A DNA stretch of 64,000 nt from Dyadobacter fermentans DSM 18053 (lineage in GTDB: Bacteria > Bacteroidota > Bacteroidia > Cytophagales > Spirosomataceae): assembly GCF_000023125.1 (NCBI RefSeq), contig NC_013037.1, positions 3,844,001 to 3,908,000 of the forward strand, read 5' to 3'. Below are positions 60,282-64,000 of the stretch, piece after piece (position 1 is the stretch's first letter; each line of letters opens with the position of its first letter). A model generated the notes under the pieces. The model had not been told where the DNA came from. It made no database searches and was given only the letters and a program-made list of their open reading frames with translations. A program made the position numbers and the translations under genes.

Positions 60282-61910
60282 TTACTTTTTCTCCGGCCAG
60301 ACGTATTCGAACTTGTCATTCGTCGGCGCGCCGAAGTAGTTTACACCCAGCATGTCTAGGCGTTTTTTGTGGATTTCGAGGCGTTTGCTGAAATCTTCGA
60401 AGTTGCGGCCTTCTTTTGAGGTCCAGCCTACTTCTGCCAATGCCGTGGCGCGGGGCCATACCATATATTGCACATAGGCCGGCGTTTTCATATATTCAGT
60501 CCATACGTTGCCCTGCACGCCGAGGATGTGCCTGGCTTCTTCGGCCGACAGCGCTTCGGGAGTAGGTTCGAAGGAGTAGGATTTGGCCAGGTCGGTGAAG
60601 CCGCCGAATGCTACCGGCTGCGTTTTGGGGTCGGCCTGGTAGTGATCGAGGTAGCAGAAGCCGCCGGGCGTCATAACCACGTCATGGCGCTCTTTCGCGG
60701 CTGCAATGCCGCCGTCGATACCGCGCCAGCTCATTACCGTTGCATTGGGCGACAGTCCGCCTTCGAGTATTTCGTCCCAGCCGATCATCCGGCGGCCTTT
60801 CGAAGTAATGAACTTGTCGATGCGCTTGATCACGTAACTTTGCAGGCCGTGCTCATCTTTCAGCCCTTCCTTGCGGATGAGGTCTTGCGCAAAACGGCTT
60901 TCTTTCCACTGCACTTTCGGGCATTCGTCGCCGCCGATGTGGATATATTTGCCCGGGAACAGGTCGATCACTTCTTTAAGCACGTCTTCGAGAAACTTGA
61001 AAGTTTCTTCACGCGGCATGAACACGTCGTCATAAACACCCCATTTGGTTCCTACTTCATAAATTTTGTCCGGATTATTGCCCAGCTGCGGATACGCCGC
61101 GAGCGCCGCCAGTGCATGGCCCGGCATTTCGATTTCCGGGATCACATTCACGAAACGATCCTGCGCATATTTGATCACTTCCCTTATTTCGTCCTGGGTA
61201 TAAAAACCTTCGTAAGGCTTGCCGTCGAATTTCTGATCGCGGTAATGCCCTTTCATCGTTTCCTTACGCTTTGAACTGATCGTTTTCAGTTCCGGGTATT
61301 TCTTGATCTCGATCCGCCAGCCCTGGTCGTCGGTCAGGTGCCAGTGGAACTGGTTCTGCTTGTGCAATGCGATCAGGTCGATGTATTTTTTTACAAACTC
61401 GATGGGCATGAAATGGCGGCAAACATCGAGCATGAGCCCGCGATATGGATAGCGGGGCACATCTTTTATAGTTACATACGGGACGGTCCATTTGACGCCG
61501 GCCACGGGTGTTTCGCTGAACACTTCCACTGGCAGCAATTGCAGCAGCGTCTGAACACCGTAGAATGCACCTTTGGCAGTCCGCGCCTGGATCGTCACGC
61601 CTTTGGGCGTGGATAGCAAGCGGTAACCTTCCTCGCCGAGGCTGGCGTCGCCGGATACCACGAGTGAGATGTCGCCTTTGCCTTTAACGATGTTGGGTAC
61701 TTGGCCGGTGGCTTTGCCCAGCTGCGCGGCAAGCATATTCGCGACGTGCGCCCAGGTCGTATCTGCGGGCGCTCCGATCTTCGTTTTGGCTTTAAGCGCC
61801 CATGCGCCTTTGGCGGTCAGGACCTGGGTGGGTTTGGGAATGACGTTGACTTGCGCGAATGCTGAGTGCACGAGCATGCAACAAATCAGTCCGAAAAGGA
61901 AACGTTTCAT
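60282..61910 (-). CDS. GH20 beta-N-acetylhexosaminidase
   Basis: A 542-aa exported glycosidase with a signal peptide (FLFGLICCMLVHSAFAQ). An N-terminal GH20b domain precedes the GH20 barrel, which starts PRYPYRGLMLDVCRHFMPIE. The catalytic pair is D328-E329 in HIGGDECPKVQW (D stabilises the substrate N-acetyl group, E is the acid). Further barrel marks are FHWHLTDDQGWRIEI and WDEILEGGLSPNATVMSW. It removes terminal GlcNAc or GalNAc from glycans, chitin fragments or glycoconjugates. A single gene with its own terminator, divergent from the outer-membrane receptor gene. Confidence 0.95.
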   Translation of the reverse strand: MKRFLFGLICCMLVHSAFAQVNVIPKPTQVLTAKGAWALKAKTKIGAPADTTWAHVANMLAAQLGKATGQVPNIVKGKGDISLVVSGDASLGEEGYRLLSTPKGVTIQARTAKGAFYGVQTLLQLLPVEVFSETPVAGVKWTVPYVTIKDVPRYPYRGLMLDVCRHFMPIEFVKKYIDLIALHKQNQFHWHLTDDQGWRIEIKKYPELKTISSKRKETMKGHYRDQKFDGKPYEGFYTQDEIREVIKYAQDRFVNVIPEIEMPGHALAALAAYPQLGNNPDKIYEVGTKWGVYDDVFMPREETFKFLEDVLKEVIDLFPGKYIHIGGDECPKVQWKESRFAQDLIRKEGLKDEHGLQSYVIKRIDKFITSKGRRMIGWDEILEGGLSPNATVMSWRGIDGGIAAAKERHDVVMTPGGFCYLDHYQADPKTQPVAFGGFTDLAKSYSFEPTPEALSAEEARHILGVQGNVWTEYMKTPAYVQYMVWPRATALAEVGWTSKEGRNFEDFSKRLEIHKKRLDMLGVNYFGAPTNDKFEYVWPEKK

Positions 61911-62158
61911 GAAGTGGGAAAACAGGTAATTATTAAAATTATTTAAAAATGCTGCAAGTTAACGTGTTCCCATTCTAAAACCTGTCATTCTTAAATTTTT
62001 AATAATTTTATGTAATTATTTCAAAAAAGGGTACGTTACCAGTATTATGGGTAACTTTGCACCCGTGAAAGATTTACACCTTGGTTTTGTTACATTTCCC
62101 CACACGCTATCCCTTTTTTTCCTGACATAACTCCTAATAAAATCTAAATCCTATACCC
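61911..62158. promoter_or_regulatory. Divergent intergenic region; candidate promoter at 62052-62059
   Basis: TAACTTTG at 62052-62059 fits the -7 consensus and points toward the receptor gene, giving a leader of about 100 bases. No -33 match is evident. The sequence ACCCGTGAAA occurs at 62061-62070 and again at 62155-62164, over the receptor start. The rest is AT-rich. Confidence 0.4.
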
Positions 62159-64000
62159 GTGAAAAGAACTCTGTTTCTTAACAGTATCGCCTTATTTTTA
62201 CCGACACATCTACTTCTTGCCACTCCTGATAACCGCCCGATTCCTGTAAATGGTACAAGTTCGCATCGTGCTGCCGGCGGTAAGCTCGTGGGAAAAATCG
62301 TTGAAGGCCCCGGCAGTGCGGGCGTCGCATTTGCGACCGTGGCGCTGCTGATGCCCAAAGATTCGTCGCTAGCGAATGGCGCTGTTGCCGATGAGAATGG
62401 TGCATTCACCATTGCCGACGTCACACCCGGCACTTATCTGCTCCGCGTGACCAACATGGGTTATCAGACGCTCTATCGCCCGAACGTCAAATTAGCGCCC
62501 GAAGCCAGCCTGCTCGACCTCGGAAGCATTACCATCCAGGCCGAGGCCCAGAAACTTGCCGAAGTGGTAGTGAAAGGCGAGAAAACGATGATTGTGGACG
62601 ATATCGACAAAAAAATCGTCAACATCGGCAAGGACATGCTCGCGACCAGCAACAACGTTAGCGACCTGCTCGAAAAAGTCCCGGCCGTTTCACTCGACGA
62701 GAATGGTAACCCGCAGGTGCGCGGCAAAGGAAATGTGGTGGTGCTCATCGACGGCAAGCCATCCAACCTCTACGGCAGCGACCTCCCGACCATCCTGCAA
62801 TCGTTCCCCGCGAACCTGATCGAGCGGATTGACGTCATGACCACGCCCTCAGCCAAATATGAGGGAGAAGGCGCATCCGGTGTGATCGATATTATCACGA
62901 AAAAGACGAAAATCCGCGGAATGAATGGAGGAGCGCGGTTGAGCCTCGGACATAAAAACAACAATGCGGCTTCCGGGAACCTTAGCTACAAAGTCGGCAA
63001 GTTTGGCCTGAATGCCTCTTTGAGCGGACAAACGCGCGCCATGACCTGGGAAAGGGCATTGAGCCGCGACAACTTCGTGGGCGAATCGACCTCGCGCCTG
63101 CAACAGGATGGTACCGGCGGCAACAAAGGCAAAAATGCATTCGGCCGCGTGGGCGTCAATTACGATTTCAACGATCGGAATTCCCTCGAAGCCGGCGTGA
63201 ACTACTCGCGCGACAATAACCGCAACAACAGCAACATCCTCAACGAAACGACATTCGCTTCGGGCCTCACTCCCGAAACATTCCGCCGCCTGAACAATAC
63301 CAAAGGCAACGGCAACAACGTCAATTTCAGCCTTGACTACCGGTTGAAACTCGCCGAAAAAGATCACCAGCTCAATTTCAATTCGAGCTACTCGATCGGC
63401 GGCTCGGACGGCGAATCCTATTTTTCACAGGAAAGCACGATCGACAGCCTGATCCGCAACCAGCAAAACCTGCGCAACAACGACCGCCATTCGCTATTCC
63501 TCAACGCGGATTACACCTGGCCCATTACGCCCAAAGCGACATTGGAGGCAGGCGTTCGCTCGCGGACCAGCTCGAACGATAACGTCAATTCCTTCTATAA
63601 CCTCGACCGCGAGACGAACAGCTACATATTCGACAACAACATCAGTAACGTGTTCGGTTACAAGGACGCGACCTACACCGGTTTCATGACGTTCTCGCAA
63701 AAAACCGACCTCTGGGGCATCCGGGCAGGTTTGCGCGTGACCGACTACAACCAGGATATCAATCAGATCAGCCGCAACCAGGAATTCAGCGTGCATTTCC
63801 TCACGTTGGTACCATCGCTGGCAGTAACACGGAAGCTGGGAGAATCGTCGCAATTGAAGCTCAATTACAGCCGTCGCGTACAGCGCCCCGAGGCCGACTG
63901 GCTCAACCCGTTCACCGACGTGGCCGATCCGCGTAACGTCAAAACGGGTAATCCCAACCTGCGCCCGGAGTTTACCCACAAGGCTGAAATGGGTTATTCC
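62159..64000 (+). CDS. Outer-membrane beta-barrel receptor (TonB-dependent-receptor-like), 3' end outside window
   Basis: The frame is open from 62159 to the window end (614 codons). I use the GTG at 62159, because an in-frame stop lies at 62138-62140 and no ATG precedes the signal-peptide-like start (KRTLFLNSIALFLPTHLLLA). Residues about 45-130 are a carboxypeptidase-regulatory-like domain (GKIVEGPGSAGVAFATVALL, ENGAFTIADVTPGTYLLRV). A plug domain follows (about 150-250: NVSDLLEKVPAVSLDENGNP, LIDGKPSNLYG, GVIDIITKKTK). Then barrel strands (LSYKVGKFGLNASLSGQTRA). It resembles OMP_b-brl_3 family receptors used for nutrient uptake. A usual partner (SusD-like) is not seen within the window. Confidence 0.9.
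   Translation, partial: MKRTLFLNSIALFLPTHLLLATPDNRPIPVNGTSSHRAAGGKLVGKIVEGPGSAGVAFATVALLMPKDSSLANGAVADENGAFTIADVTPGTYLLRVTNMGYQTLYRPNVKLAPEASLLDLGSITIQAEAQKLAEVVVKGEKTMIVDDIDKKIVNIGKDMLATSNNVSDLLEKVPAVSLDENGNPQVRGKGNVVVLIDGKPSNLYGSDLPTILQSFPANLIERIDVMTTPSAKYEGEGASGVIDIITKKTKIRGMNGGARLSLGHKNNNAASGNLSYKVGKFGLNASLSGQTRAMTWERALSRDNFVGESTSRLQQDGTGGNKGKNAFGRVGVNYDFNDRNSLEAGVNYSRDNNRNNSNILNETTFASGLTPETFRRLNNTKGNGNNVNFSLDYRLKLAEKDHQLNFNSSYSIGGSDGESYFSQESTIDSLIRNQQNLRNNDRHSLFLNADYTWPITPKATLEAGVRSRTSSNDNVNSFYNLDRETNSYIFDNNISNVFGYKDATYTGFMTFSQKTDLWGIRAGLRVTDYNQDINQISRNQEFSVHFLTLVPSLAVTRKLGESSQLKLNYSRRVQRPEADWLNPFTDVADPRNVKTGNPNLRPEFTHKAEMGYS

Overview
The window looks like a chromosomal piece of a Bacteroidota bacterium of the order Cytophagales, most like Dyadobacter or a relative. 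This rests on type IX secretion (T9SS) C-terminal sorting domains, several TAnnTTTG-type -7 promoter boxes, and families typical of the phylum (DUF4136, DUF4142, DUF6934, DUF1080, ThuA, Gfo/Idh/MocA oxidoreductases, a CarboxypepD_reg/TonB-type receptor). There are no rRNA, tRNA or CRISPR loci. The genus is inferred from gene style, not from a search.

Layout. 1-6150: two related T9SS-exported proteins (the first cut by the window edge, the second a 14-repeat FG-GAP protein) with an IS110-family insertion sequence between them. 6200-15650: housekeeping and metabolism, namely a sugar nucleotidyltransferase, an IscA/HesB Fe-S protein, the thrA-thrB threonine genes, a small barrel-like outer-membrane protein, and a 983-aa FAD/4Fe-4S dehydrogenase. 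15840-25290: a thioredoxin-fold protein without its CxxC, a two-component system, and divergently from it a TolC-like gene followed by one gene in which an RND pump and its periplasmic adaptor are fused, with a lipoprotein signal inside the fusion. 26137-43040: a large carbohydrate region on the minus strand. It reads in transcription order: GH130-like enzyme, DUF1080 protein, D-tagatose 3-epimerase-like enzyme, ThuA protein, TIM-barrel isomerase, alpha/beta hydrolase, DUF4432 protein, cupin protein, second isomerase, Gfo/Idh/MocA oxidoreductase, and a ribose-type ABC importer. A second, Tat-exported oxidoreductase lies beyond it, and a small DUF6934 two-gene module sits on the other strand. 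43178-48647: YceI, then a four-gene sulfatase operon (sulfatase, FAD oxidoreductase, formylglycine-generating enzyme lipoprotein, small hydrolase). 48850-54960: a DUF4142 lipoprotein, a receiver/heme oxygenase/bacteriophytochrome light-sensing operon, topoisomerase IB and a four-helix-bundle protein. 55041-64000: lolA, ftsK, pyrD, a nucleotidyltransferase-fold protein, a GH20 hexosaminidase and the 5' part of an outer-membrane receptor.

How the genes work together. The carbohydrate region has the parts of an oxidative glycoside-breakdown route: NAD-dependent oxidation (Gfo/Idh/MocA), cleavage of the 3-keto sugar (DUF1080 and AP_endonuc_2-type TIM barrels), epimerisation and import. The sulfatase operon carries its own activating enzyme. 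The phytochrome operon makes its own biliverdin chromophore.

The most unusual items are the RND-adaptor fusion with an internal lipobox and altered proton-relay residues; a nested stem-loop over the left end of the IS110 element (candidate guide RNA); a family of GCCGAAA/GCCGACA-built inverted repeats in at least three, probably four, intercistronic gaps of the carbohydrate operon; an exported formylglycine-generating enzyme next to an exported sulfatase; and two small toxin-antitoxin-like loci.
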